This document shows positions 23,641 to 36,700 of a stretch of DNA of 64,000 bases, one piece after another; within the stretch, counting starts at the first letter, position 1; every line of letters begins with the position of its first letter. The DNA comes from Phymorhynchus buccinoides (Eukaryota > Mollusca > Gastropoda > Neogastropoda > Raphitomidae): the NCBI GenBank assembly GCA_017654935.2, contig CM065706.1, forward strand, positions 17,483,452 through 17,547,451, in the 5' to 3' direction. The position numbers and the translations under genes were made by a program. The notes beneath the pieces were generated by a model. It was given only the letters and a program-made list of their open reading frames with translations, was not told where the DNA came from and made no database searches.

Positions 23641-25154
23641 AAAGGAAGCGTAGAAAATAGCCCTGTCATGTAGTCAGACCGATACAGAACTGCATCATCA
23701 TAGTCGTCCGCTTCATTTCCATCAATCATTACAAAGAAAAAAGTATCAAATTCTGTGGCTTTGCATGCCCTGCTCCAATGGCAGGGCTCCCCATTCTGTG
23801 CGTCAAATGTGCGTGACAGACGCATTAAAACTTCGTACTGGGGGTGAAACGATGCACTATAATTACTACTCGAGGGTTATGAGACGCACTATAAATCTGC
23901 TGAGTGCGTGAGCCCGTCTCCAATTTACCAATTAGCATATCAGCCCAAAGTCAATGTCAGCCTTATCTGAATGGCGCTCTCTCTCTCTTTCTTTCTCTCT
24001 CTCTCTCTACCCCCCTCTCCCACCCACCCCCTCCATTGGCTCACATAACCCCGGTCCCGTCTTCCATAAATAGACAGGACAAGCATTGGGTTAGAAGAAA
24101 AACAAATCCATCACTTGCAACTCAGAGGCATTAGCACAAGGTGAAGGTCAGGTCATGATAGTACTTGATCATTCTAGTTGGTTACAAGTTCAATGACCTT
24201 TGACACATCCCGTCGAAAGACATAGAGAGAGAGAGAGGGAAATAAAATGTGTGTGTGTGTGCTATTGAATGTTCAACATAAATTGTCATGCCTTGCTTGA
24301 AATTTTGTTGTTTCATCCTCAATGCCTCAAAAGAGGGCAAAGGATTAAAGTTCTTGATTCTTGAATGATGTGTGTGTGTGACTGTTGGTAACATTTGTGT
24401 GTCGGAAATGCCAGGCATGTAATGCTTCATACTGCCTGTGCATACAATACTTTAATATTTTTTGACAGTACCCACATGCCTTTATGCTTATTTTGTTTTG
24501 ATTTTTCACCCTCTATATGTTCACCCTGGGGGAGAAGAGACCCTCTATAGCTGCTTCCTGGGGGTGAAAATACCCTCTATGGTCAAACAAAATGGGGAGC
24601 CCTGAATGGTGACCTCAGTTGCGGTTTCCGATCCAGTCTATGCCTTGGTGCGTTCGGGTCAAAGTCATGGGGAACAGTGTGTTCTGGGGAGCTGTTGATG
24701 GACGGTCGTGGTGGCGCCCTTGGAGGAGGACTTCACTCACGCTGGCTCCGCGACTAAGAGAATAGTGTCGTCAATAGGGGGCTAAGTAGGTGGTTTCCTG
24801 AACAGGCTCCACTGAACTCCACCGAAGTGACTCAGCAGCAGTGCAGTGTCTCCTCGGTTGGTTGCATCCTAACATATATTCGCTCCCCTTGGACTGCTGG
24901 TCTCGGATTCTGCGACCTCAACAAGCCGGGGTGTGGCTGCGAATTTGGATTCGGAATGAGCGGCGTGGGAGCAACGCCACTGTACGGACCAGAAGATGGG
25001 ACAGCACCAAAAAAAAGAAACTGATAATTTTTGTCATTGTTGAAAACCATATTTTTTATTAGCAAGTGTTTGGGATTTTTTTTCTTTTGTGTGTCAAATT
25101 TTGTTTGTAAGTGTGTCACTGTATCATAGTGTATGTGAGAGGAAGATAGTGTGT

Positions 25155-25296
25155 CAGGCATGGGAATTGTCCGCGAATTCGCGGATTTCCGCGAGAAAAA
25201 AAATTGAAATTGTTACTAAATACTTCGTTTTTGTTACTAAATACTTCAATTGGGGGGCTTTTCAGAGTTTTTTGTCTCTGACAATTCCCATGCCTG
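25155..25296. mobile_element. MITE with perfect 17-bp inverted ends (142 bp)
   Basis: CAGGCATGGGAATTGTC at 25155-25171 is exactly matched in reverse complement at 25280-25296. Next to the left end lies the palindrome ccgcgaattcgcgg, followed by a short direct repeat (gttactaaatacttc twice). The ends suit a hAT-like MITE. A similar single end occurs at 28284 (cagggatgggaatt). Confidence 0.8.
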
Positions 25297-25550
25297 TGTG
25301 TGTATGTGTGTGCTTTACTCTTTGTAAATCAAAAAGGGTGATTCTAATATAAAAGACAATGCATTGCTTTTTTTTTTTATAGCAAAAGTATGTTGTTTGT
25401 CAGAGGTACTTTGCGTGTGTTTGTGTCTGTAAGATGAAGTGTATGAGTGTGTGAGAGATTATGTGTGTGTTGAGTTTTTCCAATGGAAAAATGGTAATAT
25501 CTTAACAAAATCCTCACCAACTGTACATTGCTCATGCTTGTGCGTTGCAG

Positions 25551-25829
25551 ACCACTCGTGGATGGAGTGTGATGACCTCAAGTCGGTGCTGACACGCTTC
25601 ACCCCCGGCCAGCCCTGCATCCCGCCTAGCCAGGTGCACATTGTCATGTGGGAGCGCAACGTGACTCCCGCCCATGCCCGACGCTTCATCAACACTCCCC
25701 ACACCAACCTGCTGGCCTCCCTAGTGCTCACCGTGCAATACCCCTCCTCTACTGCTACCTCTACTGCTTCTACTGCCACCACTTCTACTACCACCGCCCC
25801 TGCTACTGCACCTGCTTCCACCATTACCA
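25551..25829 (+). CDS. USPL1: USPL1-like SUMO isopeptidase, catalytic Asp exon
   Basis: Acceptor tgtgcgttgcag, donor acca|gtaagt. The first two bases complete an Asp codon and one base carries over at the end. It encodes HSWMECDDLKSVL, in which the first Asp of CDD (25571-25573) aligns with the catalytic Asp of vertebrate USPL1, and closes the domain with QVHIVMWERN. After the domain, sequence turns into a Thr/Ala/Ser-rich linker. The catalytic triad is therefore complete across three exons and the enzyme is predicted active. Confidence 0.92.
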
Positions 25830-27230
25830 GTAAGTTACGGGGTCGTTTTTATCCAGCTACAGTACTGCTCAGTAGAATTAGTTGATCGTAAGATAGAGAA
25901 TGGGAAGAGAATGTAGAAGGTTATTCAAAAGGCACGTTTTGAACAGTTTTGTTTATAAAAAATAAAGAAAAGGAAGCAAGGAGAGCTATTCTTTATTTAC
26001 AGTTTATTTTATGAAATGTAAAATAGGAAAACAAAAGTGCAGGAGTTTGTTTCTTTGCCTGTGTGTTTTGTAGCTTATTCTTTAACCCTCTTATTCCTGA
26101 TGTTCTGTGCTCTCGGTCACTTCTGAAATCCTAAGCCAAGGGATGTCACTCCGTGCAAAAGGTGGGGTAGCGTAAAAAAACAAACCATATATATATACCC
26201 AAGCAGATTTTGGTGGTTTTTGGTTTTAAAAGTGTTGCCGAGATGTCTGTCTGATTTGCAAAATGAATTTCAAGATGTTATGGGGGTGCATCGCTCCCAA
26301 AAAAAAATCAAAATGCCAAAGTGTAGTCACAAAACTGTTTTCACTAGTCATTCACTACCTATTTTTGCAGACTGGTGAAGCCATAAGACGATTGAAATGG
26401 AACTGTAGGTCAAAATCATTCGCTTACCCTTTCACTTAAGTCTATCTTTCACAAAAAAGGGCATTTTCATCACCGTCATCACTCAGTGGATGCAATAATG
26501 ATTCATCATCCATGTTGCTAAAGTCGGAAAAATGCCGATGTCAGTTATTGTACCCTGGCTTAAAGACTAAGGATCACCCCAACAGCCGAAGCAATTGAAC
26601 ACTGTGGTACAAATGCACCAACTAGGGATGATAACAATCGCATGTGTGACAGTTTTTGTTACCCCGCCACGTGGGCAGCCACACTCCGACTTTGGGGAAG
26701 AGATGTCAGTAACACGACTTAAAAAATTCGCATCGATAGACTTGCTCGCTGACGAAATAGGTCAAATTACCCTGCAAGCCCATCACTTTGCGATCTCATA
26801 AGTTTTATCTTTCACAAAAATATGAATATTCATTGCTGTCCTCAATCAATGGACGCCATAACTGTTCGTCATCCATATTGGAAAAATCGTGAAAATGCCG
26901 AAGTCGGTCACTAAGTTTCAAAAATGTATGTTAGCAGCCATATCAGACAGCTTTGTGGACGTGTACTCTATTACAAAAACGAGGCTGAACGCTCACGTGA
27001 CTGCCATGTGATAGAAACAAAATGGAAGTGCCGATACTGGCCACATGGAATCCATACGTTCCCAATCGTTCTAGGAATTTCCAATCCTTTTTTTTTTTTC
27101 CGAACGTTCGCCGTGAAAGAGGGTTAACCATAAAAACATTTGGGGGTTTGAGAGGTTTTTTTGTTTCAAAAGTCCATGATGTGGAGCAATGATTTGAATT
27201 TGTAATTTTCCTCTGGTTGTGTGGTTGCAG
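25830..27230 (+). other. USPL1-like intron (phase 1)
   Basis: Bounded by gtaagt and tgtggttgcag. Most of it is the TTAA-flanked element 26096-27123. No other coding sequence is apparent. Confidence 0.8.
26096..27123. mobile_element. TTAA-flanked element (1.03 kb)
   Basis: TTAA at 26092-26095 and 27124-27127 flank ends starting CCCTCTTATTCC and the complement of CCCTCTTTCACG. Inside, a motif block (atctttcaca, atcatccat, aaatgccgaagtc-like) occurs twice, and a 150-bp segment near 26547-26700 is shared with 31876-32042. No transposase frame is seen. Confidence 0.55.
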
Positions 27231-28225
27231 GTCCAGTGACCCCCACCCCCCCAGTCCAGCGGATAGTGTACCCACCAGCACCCACCAGCGGTGGAAGGGG
27301 CCGGGGGCGAGGCAGTCGTGGGCGGGGGAGGGGCCGAGGCCAGTCATCCCACAGCACCAACATCATCCGGCGGCCTGGCGGCAGCACCACCTCCAGCACC
27401 CCGGGCAAACAGATCATCTACACCATGGGCACGCCCACGGGCCTCACCACCCAGGCCCCCTCTGTCCAGGGAAATCAGCGCATCGTGGTGCTCAAGTCCA
27501 GCACCGGGGGGCTGCAGGCAGTGAACCCGGCCTCCCTCTCCCCGGCCATCCTGGAGGTGCTGAAGAAGCAGGGGCTGAACGTGGGCGCCCTGAAGGGCAC
27601 CATCATGGTGTCCCAGGCCGGCGCTCAGCAGCAGCAGGCAGGAAGCCCCATGACCAGCCTCCTGGCCAAACCGGCCACAGTGACCAGCACCACAGACTGT
27701 GGCGAGTCCACCCAGAGCAGCAGCGAGGCCTCAGAGGCTGTGGCTTCCCTGGTGTCCAGCATGCAGGAGGAGGGAATCACCTCCCCGGGGGTGTCCACGT
27801 CCTCCGCCCAGCTCCAGATCACAACGCAGTACCAGATAGCCCCTGCTACCAGCACCATCCAGTTCCCTTCCACCCCGGGCATGACCTCTCTCCTCTCCTC
27901 CTCCGGCTCCAGCCTCCTGCTGCCGGGTAAGGTCCTCATGCCCGCCTCCTCTACTACTCCCGGGGACTCCGGAGCCAAGCCTCAGTCCATGCTGGGCAGT
28001 GTGCTGACCTCGGCAGACCACCAGCACCCCCTGATGGTGGCCTCATCCGAAGGCCAGCAGCCGATGCTGGTGCGACAGCTGTCGTCCTCTGCCGATGGAA
28101 CGCAGCCCATGATTGTGCGGCAGATCGGGCCCAACACCAGTGGGGCAGCCACCTCCAGGATGGCCACCCTGGGAACTCAGAGCCCCATCTTCCGCATCAT
28201 GTCTTCAGGGGGCAAAGCTATTCAG
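27231..28225 (+). CDS. USPL1: USPL1-like SUMO isopeptidase, GRG-rich and S/T/Q-rich exon
   Basis: Acceptor tgtgtggttgcag, donor attcag|gtgagg. The first two bases complete a Ser codon and the exon ends in phase 0. It encodes PVTPTPPVQRIVYPP, a GRG tract (GGRGRGRGSRGRGRGRGQ, 27288-27345) resembling RGG/GAR or AT-hook-like sequence, then Ser/Thr/Gln-rich sequence with short recurring phrases such as PMLVRQLSS and PMIVRQIG. No catalytic part remains here. Strong GC richness and an uninterrupted frame support coding. Read-through into the intron reaches a stop at 28250. Confidence 0.88.
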
Positions 28226-30185
28226 GTGAGGGAACGAGGAGTTTGTAGGTAAAACCGCTTAGCTTGATGCTGCTGCTAGGATCAGGGATGGGAATTATAC
28301 GCCCATAGGCATATTTATTCCTGAGTAAGGTTGGTATTACTCCCCCAAGGGACCTTCTGTACGCCCCTCTAATGTCAGTGAACATAATATGGAAATGGTT
28401 TGTTAGTTTTGATTTGGGTTGAAAGATGTTTTGATAAAACGTGAACAATTACAAGCAGGCATGAAAAGAGCTCTGATGTCTCCTCCGAAATTTTTCAATA
28501 ATTTTGCAAATTTCCTCAAATAAATTCTGCTGAAAATGTGAACAAAATGATGAAGGCAAAAATTCTGAGCCGATGCAAGCCCACTGCGATCTTATTCGCA
28601 ATCAGTGTGCTCTGTATTCAAATCAATTCCATTGTACTGAACCAACAAAATGGCGCCGATAGCGAAAGTGTCAATCTCGAATTTGTTGACCGTAAAAATT
28701 ATGAAGAAAACAAAAAATGTAATTGCTGATCCGCTTTCTTGTGGTCAGGCGATGGATGACTTTAATGAATATGAAGCGTTTATAAATATAATGTTTGTTA
28801 GAACTAAGTAAAGGTAGACCTTCATTGAAGGGATTCAACTGTTTGTATCTCCGTAGACTAGCCCTACTTTCGCTGTTTCAGTAGGCATCTTGCAGTTCTT
28901 TTCAGCGATCATCATCATCATAAACATTTCGTCACCATTTGGCCTGCCCCCCCCCCCCCCCTCTCTCTCTCGCTCGCTTTGCTGTGCGTGGTCACAATTA
29001 AATAATTATTTCTTCTTCCTCAACACCCCCCCCCCCCTCCCCCTCCCCCTCTCAAGGCGACAATTTGGCGAATAACAGACCCTGCTCCATTCCACGGACT
29101 GCATGAGGACCCTGGTCTTCTCCCATTCTCTGGGCATGATGATGATCCTGACCAACCCTTGTTGTGGGCCTCAAGCGAGCTCTGGTCCACCCAGATTGTT
29201 GTTTTGCCCGAAAAACGACAATACGTGTAACCCTCACTGCCCAAATTGTTGTCCTGACCCTACTGTCGTTTTCGTCAAAACGACAATGCGGACTCCCCTC
29301 ACTGCCCGAATTGTCGTCGGCTGAACAAAGCATTTTCAATTTCGTGTTTCCACTCTCTCACTTAATCTGTGTGTGTGTCTGTCTGTCTGTCGGTTCATCT
29401 GTAAACACAGATTTCTCAAAAAGTACTTTGTCCCAATCAACACAGATATTGTGTGAAAATGAAGTGATTTTCTTTTAGAGATTTTCTACACCATTTAATT
29501 TTGTTAAATGCTTCACCTTCAGGGGGCTTCATCCCCATCGGGGCGTTGCCCTTGGACCCCACTGGGGACCTAGCCGGCCCCCAGACCCCCAGCAATTCTT
29601 TTTTAAAAATCTGTTTTCATGCCAATAACTTGTTTTATTAAACAGCATTACTTTTCAGAGGTTCCGCTAACTTTTTTAAAATTATCTCTTTCAATCATGG
29701 AGCCCCGTTTTCCGTTCTGCGTGAGTTATTCCCTTCAATCCTGGAGAGAGGACACACGCTTAGAACTTCCCGCGAATCACGTCATCAATGTACATAATCT
29801 ATCCTTGACCTTGACGCTAACGGGTCTGTGTTTATGAATGGAATACGATGCCAGATTCCCCGACTGTTTGTCCTGCCGGTTTGTTTTTTTCCATTCCTGT
29901 GGGCCAGAAAGTGGTCGCTTTTGGAATGAGTGTGTCAGTCACAGACCTGCCTACTGCTACGATTTGGCCGTAGCAGCTACGAAATATAAAGCTTTGCTAC
30001 GGAGCTACGGCAACCTTAGCGTTGCTACGGAAAAAACAAATTGCCGCCGCATTTTATTTTTGCTTATGCCGTTCCCGGTTTTGTCGGCTTCTAAGAGCAG
30101 ACGCCGTGTCACGCGCGATAACCTAGTCACTTCCGTTTTTATCAAAGTGACTGCGCATGCGTTCTTATTACTTTCTCTGAAAAAA

Positions 30186-30475
30186 ATGGCGGACTCCACC
30201 AGCAGTAGCGATTCGGGAGATGTTTCAAACGAAGAAAAACGAACCCAAACCAGAAAACGAAAATCATCTGGCACACCATCTTGTTCTAAGAAAAAACATC
30301 GGCCTGCTGCACAAGTTTTTAAAATAGCTTACACGGAGGAGTGGCCTTGCATCGTCAGAAGTTGACTCGGTGCGAACCATGCTCGCTGCAGTGCAACCTC
30401 TCTGCCATGCGGACTTCTCTGTGAATCATGGCGGTAGAGACGATTACTGTCAACACGTTCAATCGGCGAAACATA
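30186..30475 (+). pseudogene. Relic N-terminus of a BED-type hAT transposase
   Basis: The frame opens MADSTSSSDSG, continues through a basic stretch (KRKSSGTPSCSKKKH) to YTEEWPC and stops at 30363-30365. Downstream another frame carries DFSVNHGGRDD followed by H and a further H/C spacing (SAKHIKQC), typical of BED zinc fingers in hAT proteins. The change of frame and the stop mark it as broken. A TATA-less region with aaaaaaATGGCG context precedes it. Confidence 0.5.
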
Positions 30476-31243
30476 TTAAGCAGTGCATTTCGGCTTAGGC
30501 AGAGAACAAATCGATTGCCGTTGTTTGTGGATGTAGCTAGCGGCACCAAAAATTTCTTTTTCAAATATATGATCGGATTTAATAGGACTTTTGGAAGAGC
30601 TTCTAAGTTAGCATCATGCTAAGTCTCATGCTATCTCGACATGAATACCGTCCCTGTTCATTATAAAGAAAATTAAAAAAGAATTAAGTCAATATCGCAA
30701 TTAGTTCATGAGATATGGTAGTTTAAAGTAGCATACTACCGCGACTTGGACAGAAACACTAAAAGTGGCCATTTTTGAGAACCTATAACAAACATTTAAT
30801 ACACACTAATAAAAACCATTTTTTGAGGATGCAATCTCCACTATCACAAAAAGTTATGCCTCCAACAAAAAATGTTAGGGTCAACTTTTTTTGAAATTAT
30901 GGACTTGCGAAGTTGGAAAAAATGCTGATGTTGAAAGTACGCAAAACAGACAATGTAGCAATTTTGGGGTATCAAAAAACAAAAAGTAATGCAACAACGG
31001 GCTTGAAACTTCCTAACTTTACATTTCAGTGTGTATGGATTATGTCCAATTTTTTTCGAATGTTTTGATTGATATTTGTTAGAAATATTCAGTCAATTTT
31101 GTGAAAAATGCTAATTTAAAAAATATGGACATGTATAACATACATGTGTGTCTGTTCGCCCTATAACTCTTGAACCACTTGACAGAATTGCTTCATATTT
31201 TGTGTGGTGGTATATCATGGTACACAGATGGTCATACAGAAAA

Positions 31244-31872
31244 GGTGTGACCTTGTTGACCTTGACCTTGAAGTTTGACCTTGAAAACATTTATATATTT
31301 CAAATCCAAGCTGTATCTCATAAACCAGAAGACAGAATGGCTTCAAATTTTGAGTGGTGGTGTATCACACTGCAGGAATGCCCCCATAGAAAAATGGTAG
31401 CCATAGTAACCTTGACTTTGAAGTTTGACCTTGACAACAAATTCTTTTCAAAGCCATGTTTTTCACTTCAATGGACTTACAATGTTCAAACTTTCTATGA
31501 GGATGCATTGACTACAGGCAATTCTAGATATTGGGTACTAGTCAAGGTCAAGGTCAAGGACATAGACCTTGGATGTGTCAAATCTGTGTTTGGTCCTATC
31601 TTTCACATTTTTGCAGTTACAGACTTCAAAATTGGCATATTGGTAGGCTGAATCAAGGTCATGTATGGCACAAAGTACTGATTTTGTTAATGACCTTGAC
31701 CTTGATTTTTTAACTTATCGTTTTTTAGCAGTGGCTATAGTTCAGACACCATTGGGTTTACATCCACATAACCATTTATATTCATAGATTCATGATCCAC
31801 ATGACCTAAGGGATGTAGTGGGAGACATTTGAAGTCACTTGACCTTGGCCTTCACATTTGACCTTGAGGCTG
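31244..31872. repeat. Cluster of TGACCTTGA repeats
   Basis: About a dozen copies of tgacctt(g) or its complement aaggtca lie in 630 bp, several as tandem pairs (ttgaccttgaccttgaag; caaggtcaaggtcaagg). The phrase resembles extended AGGTCA nuclear-receptor half-sites, but similar repeats can be dispersed genome-wide. It lies inside the hAT-like element. Confidence 0.6.
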
Positions 31873-33276
31873 TTATATGTTATTGTCGTTCCCTGGCTTA
31901 AAGACTCCAGGGATAATCCTAACAGCCAAAGCAATTGAACACTATGGTACAAATGCATCAGCTAAGGATATAAGAACATTACGTGTGTAACCGTTTTTGA
32001 TTACCCGACCACGTGGGCAGCCACACTCCGACTTCGGAGAATTTTGGACTGGTGATGTTATGCTAGGAACTTGCCATGGCTAAAGACAATTCTCACATAA
32101 CTATGCAGAACATAACAACATTTTGATGTACTAACCCTTGGTATTCTAGCTTATGTCAATTGGTCTGACACAGCATTTGCCAAGGCGAGCTGTTATAACT
32201 TATAATAGTTATATATATGAAAAGGGGCTGTATTTCGAGAACCACTTGAAGGTATTAATTATATTTTGTTTGGAGGTGTATCACCAAGACAGGGTCTAAA
32301 ATGTAAAAGGAGGTTGGGGGTATAACTGCCATGAAGTGAAGCAAGCAGGGCACGGTTGTTTGAGAGAATTTAAAAAGAAAGTATAAAATTCCAGCATGAT
32401 GTTTTAATTTGTTGGAAGTAGTTCTTGCTCAAAATTCTGAGGAAAATCAACCATTCCTGTTCCAATGGAAAACCATTGTAGAACATAGCTTGATGCAAAA
32501 GACTTAGACCCTCAAATTAGAAGGCACATGTATGCATTAACTCTTTGTGCTGCAGCCTTGGGGATTTGCTGGCCTTTGGGTTTCCTTGATCTTCTCCAAT
32601 GTCAGCTGTTAACAACTGCTCTCAGCTAAGAAAGTAACTTTCAAAATGGAGTGCCCGTAAGGAAAAGCATCTTCCCTGTAAAGAATTTCGAGATCCAGAT
32701 TCAAGAATAGCTGAACAAATTAACTCCCCTGTTATCAGGCAGTCACGTTCCCTACTGGCACTTGAAAATAACAAACCAAAATGACAATAAACAGCTCCAA
32801 CAAGTACTCATCTGCTATGTGTGCATATAATGTGTGTGTGTGTGTGAGCAAGCACGCATGCTGCGTGGGTGCGTGCATGCATGCACCTGTGTGCAAATAA
32901 TGTGTTACTTGTGTGACTGTGGTGTGGGCATACAAAACCATGCAGATATTTTATGTACTATGTGTATGTAATTCTTCATGTTTGTGTTCTATTTTTCTGC
33001 AGCAGAACATTGTTTTTTTGTGTTTTTTTCTACTCCAGTGCTTCTAACAATGTTAACAGATGAATGTATAAGCAACTCAGCTTAGATAAGATTGGCAGTG
33101 ATTTCTCTGAAAAATAATACAGTTCATTTCATGGAATGCGCTAACATTTTATTAAGTGGTATGAATGAGTGTCAGTGTTTGAGTGTTTGTGTGTGTGTGT
33201 GTGTGTACTTGTTTGATGCGTTCATTTTTTTATGCAAACGTAGCTTTAATCATAAAAAGAATTGACTAAGTATTTG

Positions 33277-33490
33277 CAGTGATGTACTGAGGATTGAAAA
33301 GTGATAGTCGAACAAATTGTCCTGGGACAAGATAAATCAATAGGACTATGTCATGGCTCTTGCAAAAATCAATAAGACAAAGTGTGCAAAAATGTTAATC
33401 AGACGTGTGTCCTGACAGGGGATAACACAATAATACATTTTTAGTTTTAATAGGTCAATGTCCTATGACTGGGTCCTTGGGACATCACTG
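33277..33490. mobile_element. CAGTGATGT-ended MITE, copy A (214 bp)
   Basis: It starts CAGTGATGTACTGAGG and ends with the complement of CAGTGATGTCCCAAGG. The interior contains tcctgggacaag and aaaatcaataggac-type phrases shared, in the opposite orientation, with copies at 47632-47825 and 54437-54609. hAT-like ends, non-coding. Confidence 0.75.
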
Positions 33491-33959
33491 TAATAATTTG
33501 TTTTTTAAAACCTCATTTGATGGCGCCATAATTGCATCTAGTAGGCCTACACAGCTACATACTATAACATATTTCAACATTTATCAGGGAATGGATGACG
33601 AACAATATTTTCATGAGACTCAGTTCATCTCCTGACGATTAAAACACAAGAATAAACAGATATATATGCACAGGGCATTAAATCAGCAAGGGTAGGATCA
33701 TCAAAGACTGACACAGAGGCCTACACAAAAACATAAGGCAGTGGCTATGTTGCCGGTCACTGTAATTTAGCCTACAGGCTATTTTTCCGGTTACAGTAAT
33801 TTAGCCTGTATCCACAGTGTAGGTAGGCTAAAGTACCGGTCAAGCTAAACTCAGCTGGAATGCTAGTTTATTTTAAAATCATACTTTTCTTTAACAATAC
33901 TCAATGCAAATGCGCCTTTGAGAAGGAACTAGGAGGTACTCATTTTCTTTCATTCCTGG

Positions 33960-35017
33960 CATTGATATACAGTAACACATGGAGAGAGAGAGGTATGAGC
34001 AGTGAAAGACAGTGAAAGAGAGACAACGAGAAAGACCATGACAGAGACAGTGAGACTAGAGAGACAGGGACATTAAAGAGATAATCATACACTCACAGTC
34101 ACACACACTCTTGTGCTCATTAATAGTTACCCCCCCCCCCCCCTCACACACATACACATGGGAGTGTGCATGCATGCACTTGTCACACAAGCAGACCACA
34201 ACCATCGATACCATAACCCACGAATAATAATTACACCAATGTCCTGGACCTTATTGGGCCTGGGACCTAAAGTAATCCTCATAATTACATTTGGGACACA
34301 AAAGGATCAACCAGGAGTGAGATATATTGGGCCTGGGACATAGCGGGCTTATCCCGAATGATGACTCACAGACATAGTCACAATCGCATCGTAGTGGGGT
34401 CAAATCGTATGCAGTGATTTGAGTGTGGCTAGGCCTTGAGTTCGTCGCCCCCCCCCCCCCCCCCCCCATTAATTTTGATTTTTTTTTTTAGCCTCGTTGG
34501 GGTTTCAGTTTGGGGTAACATACCCGAGCATTCAAGAGGTCATAGGCCTACATGTGTGTGTCTAGCACATACACACAGAAGAACAGACAGAAAGAGTGAG
34601 AGAGACAGGCAGAGAGGGATCTGTATCTGTAACCACTTCTGACATTTGAAACCAATGGGATAGAGAGAAACAGAGATTGAGAGAGAGAGAGAGAGAACGA
34701 ACAAACACAATTTTATTTATACAGGGTAATGAGATAAGTATACATGTTTTTTTACACCCTGTGGCAAATGAAAATATAAAAAAAAACAATAACAAAACAT
34801 GCAATGAAACTATTGAAAGTAAAAATAAACCACCAATAAAATGTGAAAAGTGAAAACGTTGACGGAGAGAGAGTGAAGGGGATGGGGGTGGGGGTGGGGG
34901 GGAGAGAGAAACAAGAGACATAAATTAAGACAGAGAGTGAAAGAATGAGAGAGAGTGAGAGAGACAGACAAATGCAGAAAGATAAAGAGGTAGAATAAGA
35001 CACTGACATAGACAGCC

Positions 35018-35049
<32 letters not shown>

Positions 35050-35360
35050 GTGGAAAAAAGAACATAAGCTAAATAGTGACAGGCAGTCTAGCCTTAAGCT
35101 AAATTACCATGACCGGCAACGTAGCCTATTTGAAAACATAATCATGTAAACTGCAGAAATGAACGTTGGTGCGCGCAAACATACAAACATACACAATGCC
35201 ATCTTTCACTTTCAGGCAACATACAGTCTCACCCATACAGTCTCTCAAATTGACACACAATGCCCCTCCCCCCACCCTCACTTACCCACCATGCTATGCA
35301 TCAGGCAGGCAACACACTCACCCATACAGTCACCCCACACACACACTCACACAAGGACGC
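33960..35360. repeat. Purine-rich GA repeats, poly-C/G runs and AC tracts
   Basis: Scattered (GA)n tracts (33980-34080, 34590-34700, 34865-35043), poly-C runs (34131-34142, 34448-34468), a G-rich patch (34878-34902) and AC repeats (35336-35360). Frames here are compositional. Confidence 0.8.
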
Positions 35361-36700
35361 GCACGCATACACACTTTTATGTCTGGGACACACACTAAGT
35401 AACTTGTCTTGCTAGTTAGCCTAGCCTAGATCAAAGTGTCTTTGGTTAGGCCTAGGCCTAGATCTACTTTCTGTTTGCTCTTTCTTTTCTCGTGTTTTTT
35501 AAAATCTATTCTTAATTAACAATCTATCACTTATTGTAACAAAGATGATGTTAATTATGCATGTCTGCGCTTTAAAATCAAAGTTTACTTGACTTATTCT
35601 AGACTCAGATCAAGCTGAATCGTGAATGTTGGCACTGTGGCGGGCACTGCGTCTGCGCCATCGCTGTTTGCATGGCGCTCGGCACTTCATGCCCGATTGA
35701 AACAGTGCCAGCATTTTTCATTCAAGATGTTTGAGGAATTGAAAAAAATTGGGATTCTTAAAGGCTTCTTGAATTTTAAAATGGATACGCATAACTGACT
35801 TAAAATGCCCCCTAAGCCGAGAAAAAGACAGAAATCCGAGGCCTATCAAACTTCGTCTACCATTTCCGGTTAAATTTTATTGACAGTCTGAGCCGACAAT
35901 GGATGTTTGTGAGTATTGCTGTTAAACTTCTTCTAAGTCGCACCCGTGTAAAAACCGATATCGTCGCATTTTATTTGAGCCATCTGTCTTATAAAATGCA
36001 AAATCTGAACTTACAGGCTTGCGTATTTTGTCCGGCATTACGCTTGAAAGTGGGTACATCGCATCGTTTCAAACAACTTCGCTAGGCCTCGCTGAATGCA
36101 GCGCGCGCGTGTGCGGCTAGGATCGTTAGGTTCGTTTGGTTGACTTGTGGGGAAACGATGTGCTATAAATAGATTTTCGGTTACTGCCGTTGTATAGAAG
36201 GGAGATTATCCTGTCTTCTCATGGGTGAAACGTATTATTTTTTCAGCTTGGTTTTCGCTCAGTTACGGAAAGTGTGAAGAAAAAAGTTGATTTTTGTACA
36301 CCGTTTTTTCTAACAGTAATAAATAATTTTGTGGCTTACATCAATGGAATCCTCAGTTTTTTGCTGAAGAAGTAGATACCAAGTATAGCCGTATCCGATG
36401 TGCATCGCTTTCCCACAAAGCCGAGAAAGCAGCGTGCCGAATGAGCTTATTTTAGAAACGCGACGTCGGCTGGCTCAAATTTATAAAAGTAGCTATATGT
36501 CTTGTAGTTGTTTTTAATTTGCTTGATTTTTATAGGCTTTCAACACACAAAAACAGACATTCATCAAAAAGTTGAAACAATAAACTTTATTTCACAACAA
36601 ATTTGAGACCAGTCTGTGCTCAAATAGCTGAGAACCGAGCAGTTGAAAATGATGAAAATCAGGGTTTGAGTCAAAATGATTGACGTCAAAGACGCGCTGT
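35360..36700. other. Unclassified stretch in the right half of the hAT-like element
   Basis: Mixed-composition sequence with a tctaaat-rich left edge. A short frame at about 35803 begins MPPKPRKRQKSEA and stops after 22 codons, which could be another transposon N-terminus. CG-containing patches occur near 36090-36120. I see no complete gene. Confidence 0.4.

Larger units (their letters stand above)
21229..25550 (+). other. USPL1-like intron (phase 1) rich in mobile elements
   Basis: Bounded by gtcggt and gtgcgttgcag. It contains a CAGGGTTC MITE, a 1.7 kb TTAA-flanked element, a tRNA-derived SINE, CT and GT tracts (about 23970-24010, 24247-24260) and a 142-bp hAT-type MITE. The stretch 24590-25020 is GC-richer and may be another SINE or repeat that I cannot classify. 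No additional exon is needed: the flanking exons join in phase. Confidence 0.8.

Noticed and set aside
24590..25020. Additional coding exon in the intron before 25551
   Set aside because: It is GC-richer but has competing frames on both strands and no paired splice sites. The flanking exons already join in phase within the catalytic domain.
15079..25700. Classical ubiquitin-specific protease (USP) instead of USPL1
   Set aside because: The nucleophile motif ALCWLD and the DHFICWI / WMECDDL motifs match the C98 (USPL1) family, not the USP Cys and His boxes.
27931..28252. Continuation of the 27231 exon to the stop at 28250
   Set aside because: A clean donor at 28226 in phase 0 joins to the acceptor at 39760 and a 1,809-codon frame of the same composition, so the longer spliced product is preferred. 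A short isoform by intron retention remains possible.
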